Shown here: piece by piece, positions 48,101 to 60,911 of the stretch
How the letters are laid out: every line of letters begins with the position of its first letter
Numbering within the stretch: position 1 is the stretch's first letter
DNA from: Talpa occidentalis
Taxonomy: Eukaryota; Chordata; Mammalia; Eulipotyphla; Talpidae
Direction: 5' to 3'
DNA length: 64,000 nucleotides
Assembly: GCF_014898055.3 (NCBI RefSeq)
Contig: NW_023603184.1
Coordinates: forward strand, 115,806,615 to 115,870,614
Made by a program: the position numbers and the translations under genes
Notes under the pieces: model-generated
The model's database searches: none
The model's input: the letters and a program-made list of their open reading frames with translations, nothing else
What the model was told of the DNA's origin: nothing

Positions 48101-48114
48101 AAAATGTGTGTTTC

Positions 48115-48985
48115 TCATGACAATTCCAAGTTTTCAAGGACAAGGTTAAATTTGACAAACTCAGTTTGAGATGCATAAAAGTTCGCATCATCATTGAAAG
48201 AGATTTTTATGTAACTAGTTATGGTATAGTAGCTTATAACCCTCAGTTAACTGGAAAACTCGTATATGGTAGATGTTGATTTCCCTGAGAAACATGGACA
48301 GTCAGAGACATGCTTGTACAATTTGTGGTACTAGTGGTACTACAGGACATTTTAAAGACAAACGGTATTTTTCCCTGAAAGCATTTGGAGACATTCCCTG
48401 TGTGTTTCTAACAATGCTCTAGCAGCTCATATGAATCTAACAAGCATGAATTTATCTAAATCTCTCTTTATCCTATTTATATTTGTGGACTACGCAACAT
48501 CTTGAGGATAATGAGTTCCATATGTTTACTACCCACTGTATAAAGTAATGCCATCTTTTATTTATCTTTAAACTACTTTCATAGAATTTCAATGGGTGTC
48601 CTTGAGTTTTAGCATTTCAAGATTTGAGGATGGGCAGGGCTGCAGCTAGCACAGGCAGGGCTTCAGGCAGAGAAGGAAAAAGCACCCCTTCTAGGCTCTC
48701 AATTTAAAAATGGGTGCGCACCCTCTTTGGGGTAGATGCAGCCTTGTGTCGGATTACTGGCTTAGTGAGCAGAGACTGGGTAGATTTGAATCTCAGCTCG
48801 GTCCTCTCTCACTCCCCTCCCATTGCCATACCCTTGCATGCTATGCCTGGTACACCAGTATCCAGCAATCTTGGGCCTCACCATGGATGTCCTTTAAAGA
48901 CTTTCCAGTTTTTGACAATATTGTCTCTCAGGTATCATCTTCCTAAGGGATCTTAGTCTTTCTAATTACTCTTAATTTAATGCTT
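48115..48985. other. Non-coding sequence, no gene recognised
   Basis: Unique-looking sequence. The overlapping frames at 48,710-48,956 have no recognisable domain. Confidence 0.45.
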
Positions 48986-49000
48986 AAATTAAATTACTTT

Positions 49001-49286
49001 TTTTTTATAAAAGAATGCCTATTTTTTTTTAAGATTTTATTTATTTATTTATACAAGCACTGGGTACAGTCAGAAGCGCGAGAGAATGAGACAAATTACC
49101 AGAGCCAGAGGGGAGAGCAGAGCAGGCAGACTGACGAAGTACACTGCTGAGGGGAGCAGCGGGCGGCAGGAGAGGACTGCGCGCCATTTGGGACCCTCAT
49201 CCGGTGGCCGGGGATCCAACCGGTGCTGCAGAGGCTGCGGGCAGCTTCGCAACCCAGCGCTCAACCACTGCACCACCGGGGAGGCC
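49001..49286 (-). mobile_element. tRNA-derived SINE with interrupted tail
   Basis: Reverse copy. The tail (minus strand) is A-run, AGGCATTCTTTTAT, A-run. TSD TTAAATTACTTT / TTAAATTACTCTT at about 48,989-49,000 and 49,287-49,299. Confidence 0.9.
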
Positions 49287-49299
49287 CTTAAATTACTCT

Positions 49300-50600
49300 T
49301 AATAATGATTCTCTGCCTTTCTTGACACGTGGAGCTCAGGATGAGGAGCAGCCCACTTTCTGTTTTCTCTCAGACCCTCAGTATCTAGTGATACCTGGCT
49401 ATTGGGCTTTGGGACAGATACAAAATAGAGGCCAGAGGAGCAAGGCAGTAATGGATTTCATTTCCAGGGTCTCAATTGGATAATTGAGAGATGATTATAT
49501 TATAATCACAGTTTAATTTGCCTAGACTCACTGTCTGCTTATTGCCTTTGCAGACAGCCATCAGGTACTTTTCTATGCATTTCCCAGGCTTGATAAGGTC
49601 TCTTTTCATTGTATCTTCATCAACTTCAAAGTGTACCACCTGCACCTGCCACCTTTCCGATTTTATTTTCTTCCTTTCTAAAGATATGTTCAAACCTTAA
49701 ATCATGTAAGAATTAGCAATAAGTAAGGATAAGACCACTTTTTAAAAACATACTGAAGATCATGAGTTTATTCCTTCTCTCCATTGAAAACTGTAAGCCT
49801 GTTCTCAGCTAACGCTTGCCTTGCCCAGTGCCTGACTCACTGAAAGAATGAATGACTAGATTCCCCCCCTTAAAGTCATTTTTGTTTTTATTTTATTTGC
49901 TCTTATGTAGAACAACATTTGATACTGTTATGTAAACATTTGCAAGGCCCTCTTGGTTCTGCTCAGTGAATGCTGGAGCTTGAGTATGCCTGGGTTAAGT
50001 GTTACATCTTGGCAGTGTGCTGAATACAGCAGTTAGTCACCCAGTGGAATGCAATTGTTCAACATTCTTTCATCTCAGGTCTTTTGTACCCATATTTAAA
50101 ATACATCAAGCATTTCTAAAATTAAAATTTCAATTTTATGACAACTCTTGAGAAAATGCTTACATTTTCTTCTTCCGCTGGTAGTGTTTTCTGGGGAAAA
50201 ACACTCTGTGCCAATCTCAATTAATAGAGGTGTTTATCCTAAAAACTTTTTTTTCAATGGCAACGTCTCCTATTTTCTAATCAGTTAATTAGAAATTTTA
50301 ATAATTATAAAAAAATTTAAATACATAAAAAGAATGAACAGTGAAAGGAGCCCCTAGATACCCAACCTTCTACTTGGACAGTTTCAACAGCCCCTGAACT
50401 TAATGTAGCTTGATTTTTAAACACCCCTTGATTTCTATTGTCCCTTTTACACACCAGAAATTCTCAGGTTCTTCCTCCTCTTGTAGAAATTTTACAGGAG
50501 GTTAAAATAATAATCATATGGAAGTTGAAAATTTATTTATGTAATTTAAAGATCCCAAGACCTCCATGTAGAATGACATGAGCTATGAACTCAGTTCCTA
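49300..50600. other. Non-coding sequence, no gene recognised
   Basis: AT-rich. No exon-like frame or named repeat recognised. Confidence 0.5.
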
Positions 50601-53143
50601 GTCACCAGGTATAACGATGCCATGTCCATATTGTTTGTTGCTGGATCTTTCTCTATGCCAACAGGGACAATTCTCCATGGGTCTCTCATATGTCTGTAAG
50701 CAAATCACTGGCTTGCCCTTTGTTATTTTTAAAAGGATGTCTGTACAGTAAAAAGGCTTGAAAGTGAGAGTTAGTGTGGAGCAAAGGGTGGGCATATTTA
50801 CTGACCATTATAAAAGGATTGCAGGTCCTTCAGCTTCTTATGCCCCATGACCCAACCTATTATATGGGTGGATGTCTCCTGATCCTATTCTCATCACCCA
50901 CAGGGATTGGGACTTGAATTGTTATTAATATGCAGATGACCCTGCTGTTGTTATTGCTATCATATATAAATTTCTTCATCTCTGACTTAGGAATCTCAGG
51001 TTTCTACTAGCATTCATGAAAGTGTGTAAGGCTAGCTAACAGATTTGCAAGTAGGGTAAGTGTCAAACCCTCATAGTTCTTGGCAGTCTGGGCAATGATG
51101 ATAGGATGCTAAAAAAGATGTGGCTCTGAAGGAGGAAGGATGAGTGCCTCACTGGCCAATTAATAGGATTTGAGGGAAGTCCACGGAATCAGTAGGGAAT
51201 TGTTTAAATTTTACGGCCAACTGGGAAATGAATTTTATTTGTTTTTTTTTTTTTTTTTTTTTTTTTTTACTATATTGCCTACCAATGACAAGGAACTGGG
51301 AGGGTGGCTGCAGGCTGAGTATCAGGAAGTCGTTTCTGAGCTAGTTGCTGAACAGTGTCAGGTGTGTTGTCAACTCTCCTCTGTGGGAGAACTTCCTGAC
51401 CAATCCAGGGGTCAACCTCAAATCTGCCTCATTGTAATAGCTGGTACTAAGATTCATCCTTGCTGGCATTCACATAAGTTACAGAGACACACATCCAGGC
51501 ATTAAACAAGAAGGAAGGAAACTTGTTACCACTATGGGCAAAACCCAGATGAATCATTAGAACTTTGGTTTGTTCACTTGGGAGATGAGGGGCTAGGTTG
51601 TGTAATGCTTATCAAGGAAGAATGGCAATGGCTTGATTTTCTTGTAGCACAAATCCTCTTACAATGGGTAATGCTAACTTTAGATCTTCTTAGAAACAAC
51701 AGTTAAAGGTCTCAGAATTTTTCTGCAGTAGTTTCTGGCTGCTATAAGATAGTGTTGACTTTCTTGGAGAGATTTGTCTGAAATAGAAAACTTTTGTGGG
51801 AAAGCATATATGTATGATGCATTGACTAGGATCTTCTTAATCTGGACACGGTTTACAATGTTGATGAATGAGGATGAGAAAATGATCTCTCCCTATCCAC
51901 TCTGACCTCAGCCACATTAAGGAAAAACAATTAGAGATGAAGGCCAACATCCCCCTGTTCCAAGGAGGAATCAAAGGCCTTGAACAGCCATCCCCAGTAA
52001 GCTGGGGAATGTTGGAGTAAATAAAACTTTTATGACTCTGCTGGACATGGTAGCCCAAGTCACTATGCTGCCTGGGTAGGTGTAGAAGGAAAGGGCAGAC
52101 ACAGCTAAGGAGGGCTGGGAAGGGTTCACAGTGGGGAAGGAAACTACCTTGATTTGGTGGGTGGGACTCTGAGCCAATTCCATGAACTATTGTTACTTCT
52201 CCTACATCTTAATGCCAATAAGAATTGATGCTCATACTTCCCTGTCCCATAAGTGCCAGAGAACATTTTCCCTCACTAAGAAGAGCTTCATGGAGTGAAT
52301 GCTAAATGGACACACACAAAATTTTAGTGACATCAAGGGAATTTAGATACCCCTGCAGGAACACTAATAACATACTGGAGACCATGCCATGTGAATGAGA
52401 CTTATCTTGATCTTTAAATATCAGTGGTATAGTGTGCCATCAGTCTGTAAAATGAATTTCATTGCAATCACAATGTCAGCATAGTTATGAATCCAGTCGC
52501 CAATAAATGTTAGCATGTAGTGAGTGTCACTACCCTCTGATGTCTAAAGATCCTATTATATAGATGGTGTCTCATCAATTGGGAGGTCAGAAGCCTAAGT
52601 TAAACTATTCTGACTCATTATCATCACACTTCTATTATCAGAGGTGACTGATAAAACTCAGGGAACTTCTAAGCAAGTAGAGATCCTGAAACTATGTGGC
52701 TGGATTCACAACCCAAACTCTCTGACAGTCAAGGAAAAACTGCTATCTTTTTTGGCCCCCACTACCAAAAGGAAGCCCACACCAGACACTTTGAGTACTG
52801 AGACAGTATGTGCCTCACTTGGGCATTCTATCTGGTTCTTCATATGAAGCAATTTGCAAACAAGCATCTTTTATGTGGGGCCCTATCCAACAGGCTGCAT
52901 TGAAAGCTGTCCAGAAAAATATAACACATTCTTTAATTTTGGGACTCATAACTCTGATACCCCTCTGCTCTACAAGTCTCTGTGGCTGATGATTTTGCTG
53001 ACTGGTAAAGGAAGGCAGCCTCCACCCAAAGGTGCCCTCTTGGGTTTTGGATTCGTTACCTCCCTGATGCAGCTTCCAGGATCACTTCTTTTTAAAAGTA
53101 GCTGTTTGCTTGCTACTGTGCTCTCATGAAAACTGATTGTCTG

Positions 53144-53422
53144 GGGGCCTCCCTGGTGGTGCAGTGGTTGAGCACTGGGCTGCGAAGCTGCCCGCAGCCT
53201 CTGCAGTGCTGGTTCGATCCCTGGCCGCCAGGTGAGGGTCCCACAGGGCACGCAGACCTCTCCTGCCACCTGCTGCTCCCCTCAGCAGTGTATCTCATCA
53301 GTCTGCCTGTTCTGTTCCCTGCTCTGGCTCTGGTGAATTCTCTCAACCTCCCGTGCTTCTGACTGTACCCAGTGCTTGTATAAATAAATAAATAAATCTT
53401 AAAAAAAAAAAAAAAAAACCAA
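53144..53422 (+). mobile_element. tRNA-derived SINE inside the retroviral remnant
   Basis: Near-consensus: head GGGGCCTCCCTGGTGGTGCAG, box B GGTTCGATCC. TSD AAAACTGATTGTCTG lies at 53,129-53,143 and 53,423-53,437, perfect. Confidence 0.94.
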
Positions 53423-54256
53423 AAAACTGATTGTCTGACCCATGGAGACCTTGTGACTTTCTGATGTAATATTCCTATTTTTGGATGAGTCAATTCAGTT
53501 TCAATGACTAACAAAGGGGGACAGTCCCAACAAGCTTCCCTTGCCATATGAAAGTTCAAGAACACAACCAGCTTGGCCTTAATAGCATCTAGACTTTACA
53601 TGTAAAAAAGATATACCTATTTTTTTGGGGAAAACTATCCCCCACTATACCAACTGAAGTAAACTCACTGGCTTTACAGGGCCCTTAATTCATACCAGCT
53701 TCCCTAAATTTCTGGGCCTATTCCATTAACGTCAAATCTGATGCTATTCATTTGGCTGCTATGGCTGTTGAATTTCAGTGCCAATGAGGCAAAACCAAAA
53801 CTGAATGAAGCTGTTCCACTCACTAGGTAGAACTCGAGGTTGTTATCATAGCTCTAGGCAACACTAGCTTTGAAAAACCTTATTATATTTTTTACTGATT
53901 CTTGGGTTATTACCAATGGTCTAGCTCTTTGGTATACCACTTAACTGAAGACGGGCAGATTAAAGTCACCACTCTTTGGGGCTACAGTCAGAATAAATTG
54001 TGTCTGCTAATGCAACTGTCTGGACCAAGCCCATACTAAGGGTCTATTTTGTGATAAGACTGATTAGACTCTGATTACTGATTAAGTTGGTACTGCTCAG
54101 ATTTCAACCATCCTTGCCTGGATCCATCTCTGTGCTGGAGATGGAAACATAGCCACCATTAAACACTTGGTATAAAATACAAGCCTCTATATTTCTGATA
54201 TGGCGGCAACTACTAAATGCTGGACTTGGAACCCCTGCCAAGAGTTAACACATTAG

Positions 54257-54369
54257 GGTCTCCCCTGGTGGCGCAGCGGTTGAGCGCTGGGCTGCAGGGC
54301 TGCCCTCAGCCTCTGCAGCGCCGGTTCATTCCCGGCCGCTGACGAGGGTCCCATTAAAAAAAAAAAAAA
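54257..54369 (+). mobile_element. Head-only short SINE (about 113 bp) with TSD agagttaacacattag
   Basis: Contains only the tRNA-like head (CCCCTGGTGGCGCAG ... GCGCCGGTTCATTCCC) up to GAGGGTCCCATT, directly followed by A15. The body (AGCAGTGT block) and TAAATAAATCTTT tail are absent. The perfect 16-bp TSD at 54,241-54,256 and 54,370-54,385 proves that this short form was itself the inserted unit. Confidence 0.93.
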
Positions 54370-54899
54370 AGAGTTAACACATTAGTCTTGCAGTCAGGGA
54401 AGAAACATCAATGGGGCATTAACCCTACCCACACCTAGTAGGTTGATTACATTTGACTTTTTGAGTCCATCTCAGGGCTATTCTTGGAGCTTCACTGCTG
54501 GTGATACTTTTTGGGTCCTACTATTTCTGTTTCAATCTGATCAGTCAACTGTGGCCATAGTATTATGACACTTGAAATTAATCCATGTCAAGCTTTTGGC
54601 TCTCTGGACCATTAGCAGTCTGACAATGGTGTGTGTGCTTTTAATCACAAGCCACTCAACAAATGACATTCAGGGTATTTGATGGCCCTTCCATGCTCCC
54701 TGAAACCCACAGCCACCTGGTATTTTGAGCATTGGAATGGCTCCTTGATAACTGACTCAGTATCTCCCACTCTATGCCCCTCACTTCTTCCTGGTCCATA
54801 TACCTTACTAAGACAATTTGATCACTGAATGCAACTCTCCTTAGAAGGCGTCATTTTCTTTCAGCTGCTTCTTGGGTAATGATTAGGATGCAAAGGGTA

Positions 54900-57800
54900 G
54901 GCAGTGTACAGTCTTAACTAGACACCTTAGGACTCTACTCTGACCATTTCTAGGCATGGAGCTTTTACTCATCTCCTAATGACAATCTCAGGCCTGGTTG
55001 GTTCACTAACTATTGCTGTGGGTAATATTTTATCCTTTGATTCTGATTTCTTCTTATTTTCTTGCTTCTACTGAAACATATAAAACTATGGCAGGCTAAC
55101 TTGTTAGCTTGAAGGTAGAGCATAATATCAGGCTTTTCAAAGGTCACGACAGTATTCCTACACTGAACAGTGGTTCTGCACAGTAAAAAGAACCGCCACA
55201 GCACAGAATTCTACAGAAATGATGCCTTTCTGCACACGGCTGACACACTGACAGTGATAACTCTGTTACAGGCTCTCATGGGCTCAACAACATTATATAA
55301 AGAATATTTTGACAAAAAGTGGAAATGAGTAGGATTCAGGCACTATTTGTTCCCATTGTATTACCATGCAAGGGGGAGAAACGGTGAATTTTCTTTGCCA
55401 GTTGCCTTCATACTTATAAGGTCCAGGGTGTGATTAACTATAGGAGAATGTGCCTCTTAATGACCTTTTCTGGTAGTGGCACAATGTAGACAACAAAGAA
55501 ACAAATTACAGTAAAGATTGTATGCAGCTCAAATCAGGGTTGGCTAATTGAGTCTAATATTATTGCTGACAGCTATGAGTATGTTTAAAGAATTTGTTGT
55601 GAAAGCTCCTCTTATGTTTACTATTGTGATTCAGCCTCCATGCGGTGATATTACAATTCAGGAAGTTCCGGTTACCGTAGGGATAATGGCAGCTTGCAGC
55701 GTGCACATGAGTCCAGGCATACTGCCCTTCAGAACCTTCCAGCGCACTCAAAACCAGGCAGAATAAATGCACTGTGCTCACATTTACTAAGAAAGGTTTC
55801 TACAGTTACAAAAACACACCTCTGAATGTCTTCCTATTAGTCATAGGTGACGGTTCTGACATGTGGACCTCACATGTCCTCACACAAATGTGATAGTTGC
55901 TCATGGAAACCTCAGGAGGCTTGGGGGCCTGGAGGCTGAAGACAGCGGAGACAGCCAAACGTGACCTGGAAGTGGTCATGGGCAACTGGATGATGGCACA
56001 TTACTGCTATGGGGAATCTGTGGATGATTCTATAAGTGTTGATTAAACCTGCAGGTACTGTATTAGACACTAAGAATATGCAGATACTAAAATGTTCATC
56101 AAAACTTGTCAGCCTGATGGAGGCAACCATGAATAGGATTGAAAATCAGTAATTACTCTACATGTGAACAGGTATACAAGATGTTAAATGGGAATATAGA
56201 GAAAGAAATGATTCATTCTGCCAGGGATTGAAAAAAAAAAATTATGTGGACAGTGGTTGTGGTTTTGACTACTGTGTTCAGGGTTGTTGTATATAAACCC
56301 TCAATCTGTGCATCATGAGAGGCAGGCAGAAGGAAAGCTTTGGAGTCACACAGCCCTGGGTTTGAATTTCAGCTCAACCATTTATCAGTTAGGTGATAAA
56401 TGGAATTTAATCTCTGTCAAATATGGTTTCTTTACTGTTAAAATAGGACTGGGTGGTATCATCATGCTGAGTTATGAGGATTAAAGGGAATAACCAATCT
56501 AAAGTATACACATAGTAGGTGCATCATAAACATTAGTCTCTCATGCCCCTCGCTCTTCACTTCTCTCCCTACATTAAGTGATGTAGAAAAGCCAAGGTCC
56601 CAGCTTACTGGAAGTGATCATTTGGTTATTCTTTCAGGAATTCACAGCAGATTTCAGAATATTTTGGAATTTGAAAGCCAAATAACTGAATTATATAGGA
56701 AAAGGAGAAACTAACAGTAACAACAATATTTTTTGCTGATTGCTTTACGTATCTACATATTTTTAATCCTCAAAAAATACCACAAAACAACAAACACTTT
56801 AAGGGAGGTAGTCTTTCCCATGTATTGAAGATTATTTTCTTACCTACTATAATATTTAGTATTATTTAACTCATCTGTGTGTGTGTGTGTGTTGCCCTTC
56901 TTAACTTTGAGAGAGGCTTTTTTTTTTTTAATTAGTAAGGCTCCCAAACTCAGGTGTACTGCAGTCAGATGAGCACAGCTGGCTGTAACCCCTAAAACAG
57001 CTGTGCTACAAGTCTCATGTGTAAATGAGTCTGACTGATTTAGAGCTTGGCATATAGGTATAGGATTATATAGTATGCATATATAACATATGTAATACAC
57101 ACACACACACACATATCCTACTCTATCCCCATTAAGGGTAGTACAAAATGTAACGTTTCTTTAAAATAATTGTAAAGAAAATAAATCTATGCTACCTTCC
57201 AGTTCTTTTTTATCAGCATATCACACACATAATATTACACAGAGTTCGTGATAGAAATGTTCCTTTATTACTCAACCAGAATCTTAGCGGGAGGGGGGGG
57301 TTAAAACTCTCCCAAAGCCTGGGATGGCTTAAGGGCTTTGGAGTAGGTAAGTATCAAAATAGTTCTTCTCTCGGTTGGCTATGCTTTCTTTCTATCTCAG
57401 ACAAGAGGACACTGAAGAGAAGATATTTGTGTCTCAAGACAGTTGTCTCTCAAAACATTCGTGATTAACTCCAGAGACTTCTGCTGTGCCTAGGTCCTCT
57501 GCTTTAAATGGTACTTTGACTCCCCCAAAGCAACTCAAATTATTTAGGGAATAAGATAAGTGTCTAACCATAAGATCCCAGGATACAGCAGGATTCTAAT
57601 GAGAGAATTTAATTTTCTCAAGTGATATAGGTTGAAAGGGAGCACTGGAGGCCAGCCAGAGGCTGTCCCATGGGGTGATTCAGGAAAGTATATCCCTTCA
57701 TTTTGTTGCTGCTTCATACCCAGGGTGATGTTCTCATGCCCTGAGATTGAAACTGGTTGATCCCCAGTCAGAAGTTGAGCCGGGAAGGAATAATAGTCTT

Positions 57801-58240
57801 ATCAAGTGGCTGTGTCCTTAGGGAGCTAATCAAGGCTATGTACACATTACTTCATTTCCCATTGGTCTGAATTTAGTCACAAGGTCATTCCTAATGCCAA
57901 GGGAAGTTGGGAAAAGTAGTTTGTGACTGAATGGACCTGTGTTGAGCTAAAATTCAGGTGGTTTTATCACAAAAATAAGAGGAGAAAGGATACTGAGAGA
58001 GAGAGAGCAATGTCAGCCATACTCCCTAAGACAAAAACTGGAAAAGAAAAGTAGTTGCATAAAGGAAGAGCAGAACCTCCCCCATTTTTGGGTTTTCCTA
58101 ATCAGGAGGTATTTTCCCATCGTACAGTCCTTAAGTACTTCAGCCCCCTAGCATTCCTTTGTGGCAGCTTCGAGCTGTATCCTCAACTCAGCTGACTAGT
58201 GTCTCTGCCTCTATTTTTTACTACCACAAATCATTCATAA
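54900..58240. other. Non-coding sequence with one MIR and dinucleotide repeats
   Basis: No exon recognised. A (GT)n run lies at about 56,876-56,893 and a (CA)n run at about 57,098-57,113. The 55,540-55,770 segment has moderately higher CpG content and overlapping frames on both strands but no recognised domain. The 57,870-57,985 segment resembles 35,205-35,300 (both with 'gcaagggaagctgggaaatgtgg'-like wording), apparently members of one old repeat family. Confidence 0.45.
56325..56540 (+). mobile_element. MIR SINE remnant
   Basis: 'gctttggagtcacacagccctgggtttgaatttcagctcaacc', 'ctgttaaaataggactgggtggtatcatcatgctgagttatgaggattaaaggg' and 'tacacatagtaggtgcatcataaac' give an almost full-length sense MIR. 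Confidence 0.85.
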
Positions 58241-58640
58241 ACACAGAAGCCAGGGGATCTTTATCAGAAGGAAACAAGGCAATGTCACTTTACTCAGAAC
58301 TCACCAAAGACCACTCCTTGCCATAAAAATCAAGTCTACATCATCACAAAGTTATCTCCTTCTAATGTTCAGGCTTCAATCCAAATCTGACTTCTTGAAT
58401 GAGGTTTTCCACAAGCACCCCGGCTAAAGCTACCTCACCCTCACAGTCCCATCTGCAACATTACCTCCAAATACCTCCATCATAAGCATGTGTTATGACC
58501 ACTACCATTTATTATCTATGTACATGCTTACAGTATAGAGCAGGAGTTTGTTCAATCTTGTTCACCACTATATCCAGAGCTGCAGACAGGCAGCTGTGAA
58601 TGCATAATGGGCACTCTCTGACTGTTAGATGACAGATTTG
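58240..58640 (+). mobile_element. L2 LINE 3' fragment
   Basis: 'ttcaggcttcaatccaaatctgacttcttgaatgaggttttccacaagc' and 'gctacctcaccctcacagtcccat', ending in 'agagctgcagacaggcagctgtgaatgc', follow the L2 3' consensus order. Confidence 0.55.
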
Positions 58641-59734
58641 ATCTTTGTAAAATAGTCGAACTATCTAAAAGCTGAGAGCAGAGGACCTTGCATATGGTAG
58701 GTATTTAATAAATGCATATTGGTTAGAATTAGTTGCAAATTCCACTGAATCAGGACAAGGGGCAGCATTTGAAATGGTTTACATAAACATTTTGTGTTTC
58801 ATTAATATTTTTCTGAATATTAAAGAAACAAGTAAAGTTTGTAAAAAATACACATAAGTACAAGATGACTTCTACCACTGAAAGTCATTGTTAACATCTT
58901 GGTAAACTTCATGTAGATTTTTCCCCTGTATGTACATACACACATGATTTTTAAGAATTGGTATCAATATATACAGTTTCAATAGAAAACTTTCCAAGTA
59001 TGTTAGCCAAGACATACTACTTATTTTAAAGCATGAAGACAAATATTAAGAGAATTAGACCATGTGCTTTACTTACATATTTCAGGTGGTGACTATAGAA
59101 TAAGGTTTGTGTGTGCGCATCTATCAGCAGCAGAACCTGTTCCCCATGCCAGAACTCTGCAGAGAGAGAAAAACAGAATTTTTTTTATTTTATGTTTATT
59201 TTTTAATTTTATATTTATTTTTTTCTATTTCTATATTTTCTTTAGCAAAGTTCCTCAAGTCTTCAATGCTGTTGATTTTTACTTAGCTCTAAATTTCCTT
59301 CCATCTCACAGAAAAATATTGACTGCTTTTCTTTTCATCTTTTCTAACAAGAGATGGTGAATATCACTGGAAGAAAATGATCCACACACAAAGTTTTACC
59401 TTTATCATAAACTTGTATATGACACAAACTCCCATGATGGAATTGTCTACGTAGGGCTATGCTACAAAAATGTCAGGAGTGTTGTCTTTCTAGGAGGTGA
59501 GGAAAACAATTAGATTAGGAAATCTGGTGCACAAATGTATATGAATATCTAAATGACATTATGCCAAATATGCCCTTCTACCCATGAATATAAATATAGT
59601 TGGCATCAAATCACTAAGCATAAAAATGTTGTGGGTGTTTACAACTTTTTAAAGAAAGGCATTATTTGCATTAAAAATATGCTTTCTGCCTTTTATATAT
59701 GTGGAGGAAGAGGCACATTGTATTTCCAGTTCTG

Positions 59735-59812
59735 ACTTGCCCAGTTCCTTCTCTGAATTTGGCCAAGTCACTTCCCCTCCCTGAGCTTTTGTTTTTTCAT
59801 CACCGAAATAAA
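59735..59812 (+). mobile_element. MIR core remnant
   Basis: 'gaatttggccaagtcacttcccctccctgagcttttgttttttcatcaccgaaataaaac' is the conserved MIR core in sense orientation. Confidence 0.65.
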
Positions 59813-60911
59813 ACAAAAGTAAAAAAAAAAAAAGTCAATATTAGTATGCCATTGTAGCCAAGTAAACAGCACAGAATGTCCCATTATTATTACTGCTAAA
59901 AATATGTTGCATTATTTTGTGCAGATTAATTATGTGGGTCATTGCTATTTTTTTCCTGTAGTATTTTTGTTTGCTTGAACGATGCTGGTAGGTAGTTTTG
60001 CAGAATGGTGCTTTATCTGACTAAAACTTGTGTGGTATCTACCAGCCTGATTGACGTGTCTAATATCGATCAGCTGTACTTTAAAAGCCTCAGATTCTCG
60101 TTGAAACTTTAGTTGAGCCAAAACCTTTCTAAAGTGGGTTTAATGTGGGTGGTCACTATTCATGAAAGGGGCTGACAACCTGCCCCCAGAAGACTGTGGT
60201 AAAGAGCACAGTCATTTCAGAGCTGTGGCCACAGACACAGGAGACTGGATGAGGCAGTAGAAGCAGTGTTGTACACTTTTCAACAGGAAAATAATACTTA
60301 CCGTTAAGTGGTGGCTGGTCTGTGAGAACAAATTGATACTGTGAGTCCCCTAAATCTTGTGACTGCATTATCATTCACAAAACAACTCTCTGGAAAGGAA
60401 ACACATTACCTGGAAATTTTGTGCTGTGTTGTGCAAGTACTTAGAGGGTGAGAAGAAAAAAGAACACAATTGAAAAGTATGACAAGTACGGCCAACAGGT
60501 GGTCATTGTATATATAGAGTTAATGCTTTCATGACACAAGGGGAAAAATTCTTATAGGTGCCCCATACAGTAGTCGAGAATTCCAGGCTAGAGACCCAGC
60601 CACAATTTTAAAACGTTACAATAAAATCAACAAACCCTCTGATTGTATGTCACAATGCTTCCACAGAATTTTCACTTGAGGAGTTGGGGTACAGCAAAGA
60701 ATAAAAAATCCTTTCTGAGTTTTCCTCACATCTAGTTTGAAAGTAGAATTTCTTTACTGCAACTGCTGATCTGTAAGGCCACCACTTTATGTGGGTTTCA
60801 AAGAACTTTTAGTGTTCAAATCTGGATAGAGTCTATACTTATTTTTGTGCCAATACTGTACACAGTACACCACATACAGACACACACACACACCATTTTT
60901 TTTTTATCTCC

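Larger units (their letters stand above)
50640..54900 (+). mobile_element. Heavily decayed endogenous retrovirus-like region (class III/ERV-L-like)
   Basis: Seen: an LTR-like end with R/U5-type sequence (ATAAATTTCTTCATCTCTGACT at about 50,965) running to about 51,080. Further on are broken pieces that read like pol: a connection-type segment (about 52,690-53,090), an RNase H-like segment (about 53,890-54,010) and integrase-like pieces (about 54,100-54,770), all plus strand and in the expected order. Every frame has many stops and frameshifts and no gag, pol or env gene is intact. A poly-T run (about 51,240-51,268) and two SINEs interrupt it. The class is inferred from the general look of pol. 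The outer limits and a 3' LTR were not found. Confidence 0.5.

Noticed and set aside
60480..60520. CTCF-like word CCAACAGGTGGTCATTG
   Set aside because: Only a partial match to the CTCF core (lacks the GGGGGC block); too weak to report as a site.
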